Shown: positions 1-7,890, counted from the stretch's first letter. The stretch is 42,500 bases of DNA from Oligoflexia bacterium (GCA_019694465.1 JAIBBV010000026.1:1-42500); one strand, 5' to 3'. Numbers and translations are program-made. The notes: generated by a model from the sequence alone, not told the origin.

Positions 1-39
1 ACCCCTGATTTCGTGGTGCCTAAGCGAGACGGGGTATAA
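1..39 (+). CDS. 3' tail of a cassette gene cut by the window edge
   Basis: One frame is open from the first base and ends with a TAA that lies inside the left core of the adjacent attC site, the same stop-in-attC arrangement seen in several cassettes here. Only the last 12 codons are visible, so no family can be named. The position just before an attC is the main reason to believe it is a real gene end. Confidence 0.4.
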   Translation, partial: TPDFVVPKRDGV

Positions 40-131
40 CAACCAATTCCTGCCGAGAACGGGCGCGCGATTTTCAGTGGTGAATTGAATTGATTAGCAG
101 CGCCCGTTCCGGCAGAATTTAACCGTTCTAC
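34..131 (+). other. attC site A (integron recombination site)
   Basis: The left core is GTATAAC at 34-40 and the right core is GTTCTAC at 125-131. Between them are complementary arms: CTGCCG and ACGGGCGC on the left, GCGCCCGT and CGGCAG on the right, around a variable centre. This is the layout of an attC folded as a bottom-strand hairpin. It is 98 bases long, and a gene ends at its left and starts 32 bases to its right. Confidence 0.85.
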
Positions 132-162
132 CGCTACTCGTGAGAGAGGCTAAGAAATAATT

Positions 163-1209
163 ATGTTTGTGCGCTTCGGACGAATTGCAAGTTTTCTCTG
201 CTTTATCTTACTTCTATCTTCACCATCTCAAGCAGAGACAACTAAAATTGGCGTTATTGTCCCACTTAGTGGAAGTCTCGCTCAGATGGGCGAGAGCCTC
301 CGTGACGGGTTTACCTTTTGGAAAGAGCGGCATAAAACCTCAAATCTGGAATTTCTGTTCGAGGACGATCAGTTTCAACCCAAACTTTCCGCAACAGCTG
401 CTCAAAAGCTTATTTCGATTGACAAAGTTCAGGCACTTGTCACATTCACGTCTGGTCCTGGTATGGCGGTGGCGCCTCTTGCCGAGAAGTATCAAATCGT
501 TCATTTCTGCCTAACGGTAGATAGTCGGCTAGCGAAGGGGAAATACAACTTTGTACACCTTTTTCAATCTCGAGATGCGGCTCGTCGACTCCTTCAAAAG
601 TTTAAAGAAGAAGGAATCACTAAGGTCGGCATAATGCGATTTATCGAGGATGCCGCACAGTTATCTGCCAGTGAGCTATCGAGACAGGCGCCCGAGTATG
701 GAATTAAGGTGCTTTTTGACGATGCGTTCCCAGCCGGGACGACGGATTTTCGTTCTCGCATAGTTCAGAATTCGACCAAGGGAGCCGAAGCAGTGATGAT
801 CATTGCATTACCCCCAGAATTGGAACTTCTTGCACGCCAAATGCGTGAACTGCGCTTTGCGCCTAAGCTTACGTCAATTGAGATTTTTAGCATAAGCGCA
901 GAACCGAAGCTTTTTGATGGTCTTTGGTTTGCGCAGCCTGCTTTTCCAGCACAGGAATATGTCGCGAAGTTCAGAGAGCGCTTCAAAGCGCCCGTTCGGT
1001 GGGGCCATTACGCGGACAATATCGCGACTTTATTAGAAGCGGCAGTATCCGCTAAGGATACTGAGAAGCCACTAGTATCACGGGTTGCGTCGCTTAAAGG
1101 CATTCCATCTACTGTTGGGCAGCTTTCTGCGGACGAGGAGGGCGTATTTGCCGTGCCGGTAGTCATTGCAATAATGAAAGATGGTGTTACGGAATTATTG
1201 GAAAAATGA
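163..1209 (+). CDS. Periplasmic substrate-binding protein, branched-chain amino acid type (Peripla_BP_6)
   Basis: A 348-residue exported protein. Residues 1-24 form a signal peptide with a hydrophobic core and an SQA cleavage site. The mature part opens with KIGVIVPLSG, the first strand of type I periplasmic binding proteins of the LivJ/LivK class, and has the expected length for two lobes. Such proteins capture a small ligand in the periplasm and hand it to an ABC permease, or to a sensor. No permease or ATPase gene is near, so this is an orphan cassette gene. It lies between attC sites A and B. A divergent paralogue is at 11000-12091 and a relic of that paralogue's 3' end at 9110-9345. The ligand cannot be predicted. 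The ATG at 163 is preceded by a weak purine stretch only. Confidence 0.85.
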   Translation: MFVRFGRIASFLCFILLLSSPSQAETTKIGVIVPLSGSLAQMGESLRDGFTFWKERHKTSNLEFLFEDDQFQPKLSATAAQKLISIDKVQALVTFTSGPGMAVAPLAEKYQIVHFCLTVDSRLAKGKYNFVHLFQSRDAARRLLQKFKEEGITKVGIMRFIEDAAQLSASELSRQAPEYGIKVLFDDAFPAGTTDFRSRIVQNSTKGAEAVMIIALPPELELLARQMRELRFAPKLTSIEIFSISAEPKLFDGLWFAQPAFPAQEYVAKFRERFKAPVRWGHYADNIATLLEAAVSAKDTEKPLVSRVASLKGIPSTVGQLSADEEGVFAVPVVIAIMKDGVTELLEK

Positions 1210-1227
1210 TCATTGTAGTAATTCGCG

Positions 1228-1295
1228 GTAGAACAAACGGATCAGCCCGAGATTTTGCCTGGCGGCAAAATCCGGGTTATCCTGTGCCGTTCTAC
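1228..1295 (+). other. attC site B
   Basis: The left core GTAGAAC (1228-1234) is the exact reverse complement of the right core GTTCTAC (1289-1295). The inner part has an ATTTTGCC/GGCAAAAT stem. It is 68 bases long and closes the first binding-protein cassette. Confidence 0.9.
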
Positions 1296-1314
1296 CTGGC
1301 AGTTGGAGATGTAA

Positions 1315-1689
1315 ATGTTTATATATGTGAGTGGCCCGTATAGCGCTAAAGACCCGACAAGTGCGGAAGATGCTGCGGCACAGATCAAGGCCAATATCGA
1401 TCGTGCAAGGGAGGTTGGAATCCGCTTGGCAGAAATGGGGCACAATCCGTTTATCCCACATACGAATTGCCAGGGCTGGGAGGATTTGCATGGTGTATCA
1501 CGGGAAGTGGCCATGCGAGTCAGTTTGGATTGGGTGGCACACTGTGAGTCATTATTTTTCATTGGGCCGTCGCGAGGCGCTAATATGGAAAGGGAATTAG
1601 CTGTTAGTTTGGGACACCCGGTTTACGAGAGGCTGGAGGATGTTCCGCCGCCAAATTTAGATAGCTTCGGGGAAAGCGCGGCCAGGTAG
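1315..1689 (+). CDS. DUF4406 family protein (nucleoside deoxyribosyltransferase-like fold)
   Basis: A 124-residue soluble protein. It begins with YVSGPYSA, has GHNPFIPHTN near residues 43-52, a WVAHCESLFFIGPSRGA stretch near the middle, and a late glutamate in NMERELA. This pattern is that of DUF4406, a family with the nucleoside 2-deoxyribosyltransferase fold often found in phages and mobile elements. A role in nucleoside or nucleotide handling is inferred from the fold, not shown. The ATG has a GGAG ribosome site a few bases upstream, and the TAG stop lies inside the next attC, which is usual for a cassette gene. Confidence 0.85.
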   Translation: MFIYVSGPYSAKDPTSAEDAAAQIKANIDRAREVGIRLAEMGHNPFIPHTNCQGWEDLHGVSREVAMRVSLDWVAHCESLFFIGPSRGANMERELAVSLGHPVYERLEDVPPPNLDSFGESAAR

Positions 1690-1782
1690 AACAAACGGCG
1701 CGACGCGGATTCGGGGCCGCGGGCGAAAGTGTTAATTTAATTGGCGTACTCGCCCCGAACCGGTCCGCCTTTGCCGTTATAC
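1686..1782 (+). other. attC site C
   Basis: Left core GTAGAAC (1686-1692), right core GTTATAC (1776-1782), with inner arms containing TTCGGGGC and GCCCCGAA. It is 97 bases long and the stop codon of the DUF4406 gene is inside the left core. Confidence 0.9.
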
Positions 1783-1799
1783 GTGCAACGAAGATTTCT

Positions 1800-2516
1800 A
1801 TGACAACTACAAAACAAGAGCAGTTTCGGTGTTTTCTATGTCAGACCTCATTCGAAGCGACTGTTGTTATGTCTCACTATACGGGATTGGGTCCACGCGG
1901 CATTCCTGATCCTCGGTGTCCCAGTTGTGGTGCTCCTGGGAAGCAACCAATAAAAGTTGATCGTATGTTGGCAGGTGAGCTTATAGTACGCCTTACCGCT
2001 TCGAACGGAGGATTTGAGGAGGGATTCTCGTACTTATGCAACACAATACCGTTTGAAGAGGATATTCCTTATTGGGAAGAGGAGTTGCTTAGAGTGGATT
2101 TTTCTGAGGAAGTTGCACGAAGTGGAAGCCTTGACCCAACACGTGCTGCCCGAATTCGAAGTGGCTTGAAAGGCGGAGACTTGTGGAGCGGGATTTCTGC
2201 TGCAGAGGATATGCCCATTAAAAGTCATGAAGCGCTGCGATTACTTGAAATACAAACTGAGTTGAGTAGTAAAGCCTCGGGTCACGAATTATTTGATTTA
2301 ATGGATCAATATGTTCTCGAGAACCCTAATATAGCTGAGCTTATTGTGTCAGTCCTTTCATCGAAAAATGCGGATTCGCACCTTAGTTGGCAGCGCACGC
2401 AAGCCTGGACTAAACGTCCTGAGTATCCGCAGCTCATTAAGAGTCTTTGCGACTCCGTTAGAGAAAAATTGCGTGCAGAGAAACAGTTCCTAATAATGAA
2501 CCTTGGACTTAACTAA
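1800..2516 (+). CDS. Hypothetical zinc-ribbon cassette protein
   Basis: A 238-residue protein that I do not recognise. Its N-terminus has two Cys-x2-Cys pairs, CFLC at residues 11-14 and CPSC at about 40-43, which could bind one zinc ion. The rest is acidic and probably helical, with no signal peptide or membrane segment, so it should be cytoplasmic. It starts 18 bases after attC C and stops just before attC D, so it forms a single-gene cassette. DNA or protein binding by the zinc ribbon is possible, but nothing else in the sequence indicates a function. Confidence 0.7.
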   Translation: MTTTKQEQFRCFLCQTSFEATVVMSHYTGLGPRGIPDPRCPSCGAPGKQPIKVDRMLAGELIVRLTASNGGFEEGFSYLCNTIPFEEDIPYWEEELLRVDFSEEVARSGSLDPTRAARIRSGLKGGDLWSGISAAEDMPIKSHEALRLLEIQTELSSKASGHELFDLMDQYVLENPNIAELIVSVLSSKNADSHLSWQRTQAWTKRPEYPQLIKSLCDSVREKLRAEKQFLIMNLGLN

Positions 2517-2521
2517 CGCAC

Positions 2522-2618
2522 GTATAACAATAAAATCCACCAGATTATCTCGCGCGTGAGTAAGGTGGTAGTTCGTGCTACAATCTAGCTCGACAACTGG
2601 TGATTCTGACCGTTATCT
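2522..2618 (+). other. attC site D
   Basis: Left core GTATAAC (2522-2528) and right core beginning GTTATC (2612-2617). AATCCACCAG on the left pairs with CTGGTGATT on the right. The outer arms are close relatives of those in site G at 6158-6252. Confidence 0.85.
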
Positions 2619-2629
2619 TTTGAATCGAT

Positions 2630-3097
2630 ATGAGCTTTAACATCCGTGGAATATTCGAAGTTCATTTGAGCGTGGCCGACAGACGTCGTTCAGGGCAGTT
2701 CTATCAAGACGTATTGAACTTCGAAATGGCAGCTGAATTTCCGGATCGTGATATCACGTTTATGTGGATGGGTCCGGTAGGTTCCAGAATGCTTGGGCTT
2801 TGGGGACCTGCATGTCCCGATCCGCCAATCTCACGAGGTCGCGGACACTTCGCGATGCAGCTGACCCCTGACGAAATACGGCAATCTGTTCAAGCGTTAG
2901 AGGCGAGAGGCGTCACTCCCCTAGACTTCGACGAGAAACCAACATCCGAACCTATCGTCCTCGCCTGGATGCCCGCAATTTCAGTGTACTTTCAGGATCC
3001 AGATGGCCACTCACTCGAATTCATTTCGATGCTGGATGAGCCGCCGAATCCAGAGTTAGGTATATTGAAATTTAGTGAATGGGAGCGCAAAAGATAA
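2630..3097 (+). CDS. VOC superfamily protein (glyoxalase/dioxygenase fold)
   Basis: A 155-residue soluble protein with the paired beta-alpha-beta-beta-beta modules of the vicinal oxygen chelate superfamily. Candidate metal ligands are His12 in EVHLSV, the His in GHFAMQ near residue 78, and the Glu in HSLEFI near residue 130, preceded by the typical FQDPDGH turn. Members include glyoxalase I, fosfomycin-resistance enzymes and extradiol dioxygenases; the exact reaction cannot be read here. VOC genes are common integron cargo. The ATG is 12 bases after attC D and the stop lies in attC E. Confidence 0.85.
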   Translation: MSFNIRGIFEVHLSVADRRRSGQFYQDVLNFEMAAEFPDRDITFMWMGPVGSRMLGLWGPACPDPPISRGRGHFAMQLTPDEIRQSVQALEARGVTPLDFDEKPTSEPIVLAWMPAISVYFQDPDGHSLEFISMLDEPPNPELGILKFSEWERKR

Positions 3098-3157
3098 CAA
3101 CCGTCTCGTGCCGACAGCCGGGCGTTGCCCGTCTGCGGCACAGCCAAGCCGTTCTGT
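3092..3157 (+). other. attC site E
   Basis: Left core AGATAAC (3092-3098), right core GTTCTGT (3151-3157), with GTGCCGACAG and CTGCGGCAC arms. It is 66 bases long and overlaps the last codons of the VOC gene. Confidence 0.85.
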
Positions 3158-3172
3158 CGCCAATAGGAAATT

Positions 3173-3493
3173 GTGAGCAAAAGGAAAGTTAGGGCATCGT
3201 TACTTCTAAAGACTTTGACCTGCGTGGTATCGATTGGGATTTTCTTCGGGGTTCTCAGATTAGCAACACTAGGGCCGGTATCAATCGGCCTCATAGTTTT
3301 CTTGGTGGTCTTTTGGTATGTCGCGATCGAGGGCGGTGCTTTACCTGCGTATTTGAATCACCTTGCTGAAAAACATGCCTCAAGCAACGACCGGGCGATA
3401 AATTCAATCTGGTTTGTGAATGTGGAGGCGCAAAGAGAGCACGAACTTAGTGACTTCGCAAAGAAAACAGAAGACAATCCAACTTTGAGATGA
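3173..3493 (+). CDS. Small inner-membrane protein, unknown
   Basis: A 106-residue protein starting at GTG, with a GGAAA ribosome site six bases upstream. A basic N-terminus is followed by two hydrophobic segments at about residues 11-32 and 37-54, then a hydrophilic C-terminal tail of about 50 residues rich in charged amino acids. I recognise no family. It occupies its own cassette between sites E and F and should sit in the inner membrane with its tail on one side. Confidence 0.65.
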   Translation: MSKRKVRASLLLKTLTCVVSIGIFFGVLRLATLGPVSIGLIVFLVVFWYVAIEGGALPAYLNHLAEKHASSNDRAINSIWFVNVEAQREHELSDFAKKTEDNPTLR

Positions 3494-4051
3494 GGCGACA
3501 GAACAAACAAGCCCAGCCGACCGCCCTTGCGGGCGGCGGCTGACTTAAGCCGTGTGTGTCGTGCATGACGCCGACGTTGATAGTGAGAGTCTGTTAGCCA
3601 GGGAGAAGGACCCGAAGGCTTAGCAAAGGGGCAAGGGCGTTATCGCGAGATAAAGTCTGAAGGAAGTCCCGAGTGCGAAGGTGCCGAGTCAAGGTACACG
3701 AACTGGATTAGAGGTGTGACGATGCCTGGGAAGAGTCTGCACGAGAAGACGAAATCCCATCCTTCAAAGGGCGCGTTTTATAAACTCCAGTGATTGTGGC
3801 ATCGAAACGTCGATGCGTCTTACCACGAGAGATCTCTTGCACGCCCTGGAAGGTGGCGTGACTACTGGAACTGGCTGAGAAAATCGCAAGGTTTTCTGAC
3901 CGTGCAGGAGAAGTCAGCAGAGAGCGTAGTACTGGGGGAAATTCCACCTAAAAAAAAGCTGTTAATGGCTGGTTTGCTACCCTGGAAAGGCTCAAACGGT
4001 GCCCGTCGTGACGGGCTTGCAGAGGAGAAGGTGAGTAAACATTAGTAACGC

Positions 4052-5494
4052 ATGAACGTAACGCAGCAGAGAAGTGGTGGCTGGCATCGGCTCCTGACGG
4101 AGCCGATAGCAGAGCAATCGCCCCACGGGGTAGGTCAGGGTGAAGCCCAAGAGACCGCGGTGATGGGTGCTGAAACGGCCATGGAGAAGCTGAACGTTGA
4201 AAGCTTGGCGAATGAACAACATCTATTAGAGGAGATACTATCGCGAGATAACCTTAAGAAAGCACTGCAGAGAGTGAAATCGAACGGCGGGGCGGCTGGT
4301 GCAGACGGGATGACTGTGCAGGAGCTGCCCGAATATCTCCAAACGCACTGGAGCACGCTGAAAGAGCAATTACAGAGCGGCAGCTACAAACCGCAGCCTG
4401 TGAGAAGAGTTGAGATACCGAAACCAGACGGCGGGGTTCGAAAGCTTGGAGTCCCGACGGTGGTAGATCGGTTTATTCAACAAGCGTTCTTGCAGGTACT
4501 TCAGAAACATTTGGACCCAACATTTTCAGAATACAGCTACGGCTTTCGCCCTGGACGTTCTGCGCAGCAGGCAGTAATGAAGGCGCAGGAGTATATCCAG
4601 AAAGGGTACGGCTGGGTGGTAGACCTGGACTTAGAGAAGTTCTTTGACCGGGTTAACCATGATCGGCTGATGGCAAGAGATGCTACGCGCGTAAGGGACA
4701 AGCGAGTACTGAAATACATACATCGCTGCCTTACCGCAGGCGTTCTTGAAAATGGGCTGGTGAGCCCGATTGATGAAGGGACGCCACAAGGCGGGCCTTT
4801 ATCACCACTACTATCGAACATAGTACTTGATGAGCTCGACCAAGAGCTTACGAGGCGAGGACATTGCTTTGTGAGGTATGCCGATGATGCCAACATTTAT
4901 GTTCGCAGCCAGAAGGCAGGCGCGCGTGTAATGGCGAGTGTAACTCGCTTCATAACGAGGCGCCTCAAACTCAAGGTAAACGAGTCAAAGAGTGCCGTCG
5001 ATAGACCGCAGAATCGCAAGTTCTTGGGATTTAGCTTTACCAAGAGCAACCGTCGGCAGCTTGCTGCTAAGACGGTAGAGCGATTTAAGGATAAGGTGCG
5101 GATAATTACCAGCCGCACCGGTGGCAAGAGTCTGGGGCAAGTAGTAGCTCAGCTGAAACGCTACCTTTCCGGGTGGATTCAGTACTTCGGTATCGCTCAA
5201 AGCAAGCAAGACTTTCGACATTTAGACTCATGGATTAAGCGCAGACTTCGGTGTATGCTGTGGAAACAGTGGGGTACACGAAGTAAACGCTACCGCGAGT
5301 TAAAGCGACTTGGAATTCGGTCCTATACTGCCTGGGTAACCATCAAGTCAGGACACGGTCCTTGGCGCTTAAGTCGAAGTCCGGCAGTTCAGCAGGTGCT
5401 GAATGCTGCCTTCTTCAAAGCTCTCGGATTGCCATCCTTGGTGGATGCACATTTGCTTAGCTCCCGCCGAACCGCCCATTACGGAACCGTATGA
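4052..5494 (+). CDS. ltrA: Group II intron-encoded reverse transcriptase/maturase, class C
   Basis: A 480-residue LtrA-type protein that splices the intron RNA and copies it into new DNA sites. The reverse transcriptase motifs are clear: DLDLEKFFDRV at 191-201 with the first catalytic aspartates, GTPQGGPLSPLL at 243-254, and YADD at 276-279. The maturase X (thumb) part follows, including LKRYLSGWIQYFG. There is no HNH endonuclease domain, as expected for class C. The N-terminus carries about 45 extra residues before the conserved block; the ATG at 4184 (MEKLN) is an alternative start. The frame is intact, so the intron may be active. Confidence 0.95.
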   Translation: MNVTQQRSGGWHRLLTEPIAEQSPHGVGQGEAQETAVMGAETAMEKLNVESLANEQHLLEEILSRDNLKKALQRVKSNGGAAGADGMTVQELPEYLQTHWSTLKEQLQSGSYKPQPVRRVEIPKPDGGVRKLGVPTVVDRFIQQAFLQVLQKHLDPTFSEYSYGFRPGRSAQQAVMKAQEYIQKGYGWVVDLDLEKFFDRVNHDRLMARDATRVRDKRVLKYIHRCLTAGVLENGLVSPIDEGTPQGGPLSPLLSNIVLDELDQELTRRGHCFVRYADDANIYVRSQKAGARVMASVTRFITRRLKLKVNESKSAVDRPQNRKFLGFSFTKSNRRQLAAKTVERFKDKVRIITSRTGGKSLGQVVAQLKRYLSGWIQYFGIAQSKQDFRHLDSWIKRRLRCMLWKQWGTRSKRYRELKRLGIRSYTAWVTIKSGHGPWRLSRSPAVQQVLNAAFFKALGLPSLVDAHLLSSRRTAHYGTV

Positions 5495-5542
5495 TGGGTG
5501 GTGTGAGAGGAGCCGTTCAGTAATAGGCGGCCCTATCTCGAT
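5472..5542 (+). ncRNA. Group IIC intron domains V and VI
   Basis: Domain V spans about 5472-5510: CCGCCCATT pairs with the ATGGGTGG side around TACGGAACCGTA, followed by GTGTGAGAGG. Domain VI follows as a GCCG/CGGC stem at about 5512-5531 and ends CTATCTCGAT. This is the catalytic core and 3' end of the ribozyme. Confidence 0.85.
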
Positions 5543-5549
5543 TATACCG

Positions 5550-6077
5550 CTAGCCAAAACCGAGGCGATTTTTCTTTGGTGGCTCTGGATTTTGTAGTTC
5601 AGAAATCAGAAATCTAATCTCTCGCAGTTCCTGTTCATTCTCTGAGAATCCCTTGGCGACTCGACGCTCAATTTCAGCAAGTCGTCGCTTCAAATCAGCC
5701 TGTTCAATGAAAGCCTCTCGCAGCTTAATGAATGCGCGAACCACCAATACGCTGGCCTGAATTGCGATTGGGCTGCTCAGAACATTGGCTGCCATGACGG
5801 CTCCATGTTCGGTGAAAGCGTAAGGGCGATAGCGGCGGCCTCCTCGTCCAATCTTTGAGGTCGCAATTTGCGACCTCAAACTGCCAACTTCTTGATGTGA
5901 AAGCTGAAATAGGAAGTCTGCCGGGAAGCGATTAATGTTACGTTTAGTCTGCTCGTTCAGTCGCTTGGTAGTAACCCCATAGACTGCAGCCAAGTCCTCG
6001 TCTAAGACCACGCGTTGCCCTCGCAGATAGATAATGCGATCTGATCTAATTGTAGCAGTCTGTCTCTGTTCACTCAT
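5550..6077 (-). CDS. ORF6N (KilA-N-type) domain protein, antisense cassette gene
   Basis: About 175 residues from an ATG at 6077; a TTG four codons earlier is an alternative. The N-terminal part contains RGQRVVLDEDLAAVYGVTT and KRNINRFPADFLFQL, the signature of the ORF6N domain found in phage antirepressor-like DNA-binding proteins. The C-terminal part is a probable coiled coil (about residues 120-165) rich in Glu and Arg. It is the only clear single-gene cassette reading against the array; its stop is 3 bases from the repaired attC F. It therefore cannot be read from an upstream integron promoter and needs its own, probably at 6080-6150. A regulatory role is inferred from the domain only. 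Confidence 0.85.
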   Translation of the reverse strand: MSEQRQTATIRSDRIIYLRGQRVVLDEDLAAVYGVTTKRLNEQTKRNINRFPADFLFQLSHQEVGSLRSQIATSKIGRGGRRYRPYAFTEHGAVMAANVLSSPIAIQASVLVVRAFIKLREAFIEQADLKRRLAEIERRVAKGFSENEQELREIRFLISELQNPEPPKKNRLGFG

Positions 6078-6157
6078 ATTTATTGCCAATTATTTAAGGT
6101 CGTTAACCTATAATCGGAAAAGACTGGCAATAGTTGCTAAAAAGGCTGAATTTCGCG

Positions 6158-6252
6158 GGAGAACAAATGAATCCACCATATTTCGCACCTAGCTAACCCG
6201 TAGTTGATTGAATTCCAGTTTGGCGCGAAACTGGTGATTCTAACCGTTATCC
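6158..6252 (+). other. attC site G
   Basis: Left core GGAGAAC (6158-6164), right core GTTATCC (6246-6252). AATCCACCA pairs with TGGTGATT, and TTTCGC pairs with GCGAAA. It closely resembles site D, and its right half resembles the relic at about 8045-8095. Confidence 0.85.
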
Positions 6253-6268
6253 ACCCAAAAAAATTGTT

Positions 6269-6736
6269 ATGAGAGATTCGAAATTGGCATTTGAATGGAT
6301 TACTTCTTTATTGACGGCGCTTGGGCATCCATATGTAGTAGTAGGCGGGCTCGCGGCCAATGTTTTCGGCGGGAAACGCCAACTGAACGATGTCGACCTT
6401 GATGTACCTAAAAAGTCTCTAAAAGAGGTTGCTGAATTAGCAAAAGAGTGGATTGTCTTTGGACCAGCGAGATATCGCGACGAGCAGTTTGATATTGAGC
6501 TACTTTCTCTTCGTTATGCTGGCCAGGATATTGATTTGACGGCCGCTGAAGATATTTCCCTTTTCGATCGTCATGCGGGGGAGTGGCGTAAGGTGCCCAC
6601 TGATTTGAAAGCCGGTGAGCTCCATGAAGTATTAGGAAAAACAGTGGCTGTAATGACGAAGGAGTCACTCATTAGCTACAAGAAGATGATTTGTCGTGAC
6701 TCAGATCTTGAGGATATTGTGGCAATGGGTGGATAA
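6269..6736 (+). CDS. Nucleotidyltransferase-like cassette protein
   Basis: A 155-residue soluble protein. The stretch VVVGGLAANVFGGKRQLNDVDLDV (about residues 23-46) resembles the GGxA...GxxR...D.D core of the nucleotidyltransferase superfamily, in which the two aspartates bind metal. Here Asn stands in the usual Thr position before the first Asp. Proteins of this shape include MNT/AbiEii-type antitoxin or toxin enzymes and aminoglycoside nucleotidyltransferases, so the target cannot be fixed. It ends within attC H. No partner gene of a known toxin-antitoxin pair (such as a HEPN protein) is adjacent; the next cassette encodes a P-loop kinase. Confidence 0.65.
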   Translation: MRDSKLAFEWITSLLTALGHPYVVVGGLAANVFGGKRQLNDVDLDVPKKSLKEVAELAKEWIVFGPARYRDEQFDIELLSLRYAGQDIDLTAAEDISLFDRHAGEWRKVPTDLKAGELHEVLGKTVAVMTKESLISYKKMICRDSDLEDIVAMGG

Positions 6737-6787
6737 CAATGAAATCCACGTGCCTGGATGACAGGCGCGTGATTTTAGCCGTTATAC
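6731..6787 (+). other. attC site H
   Basis: Left core GGATAAC (6731-6737), right core GTTATAC (6781-6787). AAATCCACGTGCCTG pairs with CAGGCGCGTGATTTT. It is only 57 bases, the compact attC form. Confidence 0.9.
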
Positions 6788-6798
6788 ATTTGAGGGCT

Positions 6799-7314
6799 AT
6801 GGGCAGAGCGTTCGTAATTTGTGGAAGCCCCGGAGCGGGCAAATCGGTTTATGGCGCTAAGCTTGCCGCACAGCATAGAGCCATTCTTCTCGATATCGAT
6901 ACATGTACGGAGGGGCTAATCCAAGTTTCGTTGGTTAACTTAGGACACGATCCGGCCGATAGAGATAGTGCGTATTTCAAAGACACATTTCGCGAGCCGA
7001 TCTATCAGACCCTTTTCAGTATCGCGAAGGAGAATCTGGCCTGGGTCGATACGGTAATTGTAGGGCCATTTACCCGCGAGATTCGCGATGCGGAATGGCC
7101 GACAAAGCTACGGCAAATTTTGGCTGCTGAAGTCGAGATTCATTACATTTGCTGTAGTCAATTAGAGCGCCGGAGACGATTGGAGCTCCGTGGTGATTCG
7201 AGAGATATCCCGAAGCTCAGAGACTGGGACAAGCACGTTCGATATTTGGGCGACGAGCAGCCACCCAAATTCCCACATGTTTTTGTAGATACATCGGAAC
7301 TAAAAAAGTTATAA
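6799..7314 (+). CDS. P-loop NTPase, small kinase type (AAA_33/zeta-like)
   Basis: About 171 residues from the ATG at 6799. An upstream in-frame start inside the attC is less likely. The Walker A motif is GSPGAGKS at residues 9-16. After a DIDT acidic segment, the later RRRRLELRGDSRDIPKLRDW stretch resembles the arginine-rich lid of small kinases in the AAA_33 and zeta-toxin group. These transfer phosphate from ATP to small molecules or sugars; the substrate here is unknown. There is no signal peptide, so it is cytoplasmic. It is a single-gene cassette between sites H and I. Confidence 0.75.
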   Translation: MGRAFVICGSPGAGKSVYGAKLAAQHRAILLDIDTCTEGLIQVSLVNLGHDPADRDSAYFKDTFREPIYQTLFSIAKENLAWVDTVIVGPFTREIRDAEWPTKLRQILAAEVEIHYICCSQLERRRRLELRGDSRDIPKLRDWDKHVRYLGDEQPPKFPHVFVDTSELKKL

Positions 7315-7318
7315 CTAC

Positions 7319-7375
7319 TAGGTCCAGCCAACGCGAAAGCGCACGGCTGATTTTTGCCCTTATCTCGTTAGAATG
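7319..7375 (+). other. attC site I, degenerate
   Basis: The left core TTATAAC (7319-7325) is intact. GTCCAGCC and GGCTGATTTT are its arms. The right core reads CTTATCT, so the G of the conserved GTT at the crossover point is lost. The site may be inactive. Confidence 0.6.
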
Positions 7376-7500
7376 AACTGTAGAAATCTGTATTTGATGA
7401 AACAGGCAGTGTACGCTTTTAACTGAAGCGCTCTGTGGTTTTTTAAGTAGCTACATTAATGTCTCACACTGTTTGTCAGATCGAATAGCGACTATTGCAA

Positions 7501-7890
7501 ATGAACAGACTTGCAATCAGAAAACTAATTCTCCTACTTGCATTAGTATTGTCTTTAGTCGCAGTGGGATGTTCACCTTGTGTTGTACCAGCAAAATCAG
7601 TTGATGCTCAGATTCATGACCTATGTTTCTTGAAAAATTCCACGGATGATATTGCCAACCCCGCTGTCCAGCAGTGCATATTTAAATATCAGGGGGTAAA
7701 AGACACTTGCAAATCCAGAACTGCGCTAAAAATGGAGCGTTGCCACTTGCTGCAAGCAAGCGATCGTACTGGCCAACTCATGAAACTCTCGGACTGCTTG
7801 AGCTCGATGCAAACTGAGGGACTTTTCGTCATGGGATGCGAATATCCATTTTCTGAGGATTGTATAGATCGCGTAACTCGTAGCAGATGA
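7501..7890 (+). CDS. Small lipoprotein, unknown
   Basis: About 129 residues from the ATG at 7501; a TTG two codons upstream is possible. The N-terminus has arginine and lysine residues, a leucine-rich hydrophobic core, and a lipobox ending VAVGC at about residues 20-24, so the mature protein should be lipid-anchored through that cysteine. The remainder is hydrophilic with about eight further cysteines, which suggests disulfides in the periplasm or on the surface. I recognise no family. It lies between attC I and the degenerate site J. Confidence 0.65.
   Translation: MNRLAIRKLILLLALVLSLVAVGCSPCVVPAKSVDAQIHDLCFLKNSTDDIANPAVQQCIFKYQGVKDTCKSRTALKMERCHLLQASDRTGQLMKLSDCLSSMQTEGLFVMGCEYPFSEDCIDRVTRSR

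Larger units (their letters stand above)
3554..5542 (+). mobile_element. Group IIC intron inserted in an attC (IIC-attC type)
   Basis: The 5' end reads GTGTGTCG, matching the group II consensus GUGYG, and the 3' end is AT, matching AY. The element is 1989 bases. About 500 bases of non-coding ribozyme (domains I-III) precede the reverse transcriptase gene, which fills the domain IV position. Domains V and VI follow directly. The short structure, the lack of an endonuclease domain in the protein, and the attC target identify class C. Removal restores a standard attC. The intron points in the same direction as the cassette array, whereas IIC-attC introns as I recall them usually point against it. 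Confidence 0.92.
3498..5547 (+). other. attC site F, split by a group II intron
   Basis: The left part (3498-3553) starts with ACAGAAC, has CCGACCGCCC/GGGCGGCGG arms, and runs to AAGCCGT. The right part (5543-5547) is TATAC. Joined after removal of 3554-5542 they give AAGCCGTTATAC, a normal right core (GTTATAC) in a 61-base attC. The insertion point is between the two T residues of the core GTT. Confidence 0.85.

Noticed and set aside
3708..4045. Frames in the 5' part of the group II intron
   Set aside because: This stretch is ribozyme domain I-III RNA; the frames have no conserved protein character.
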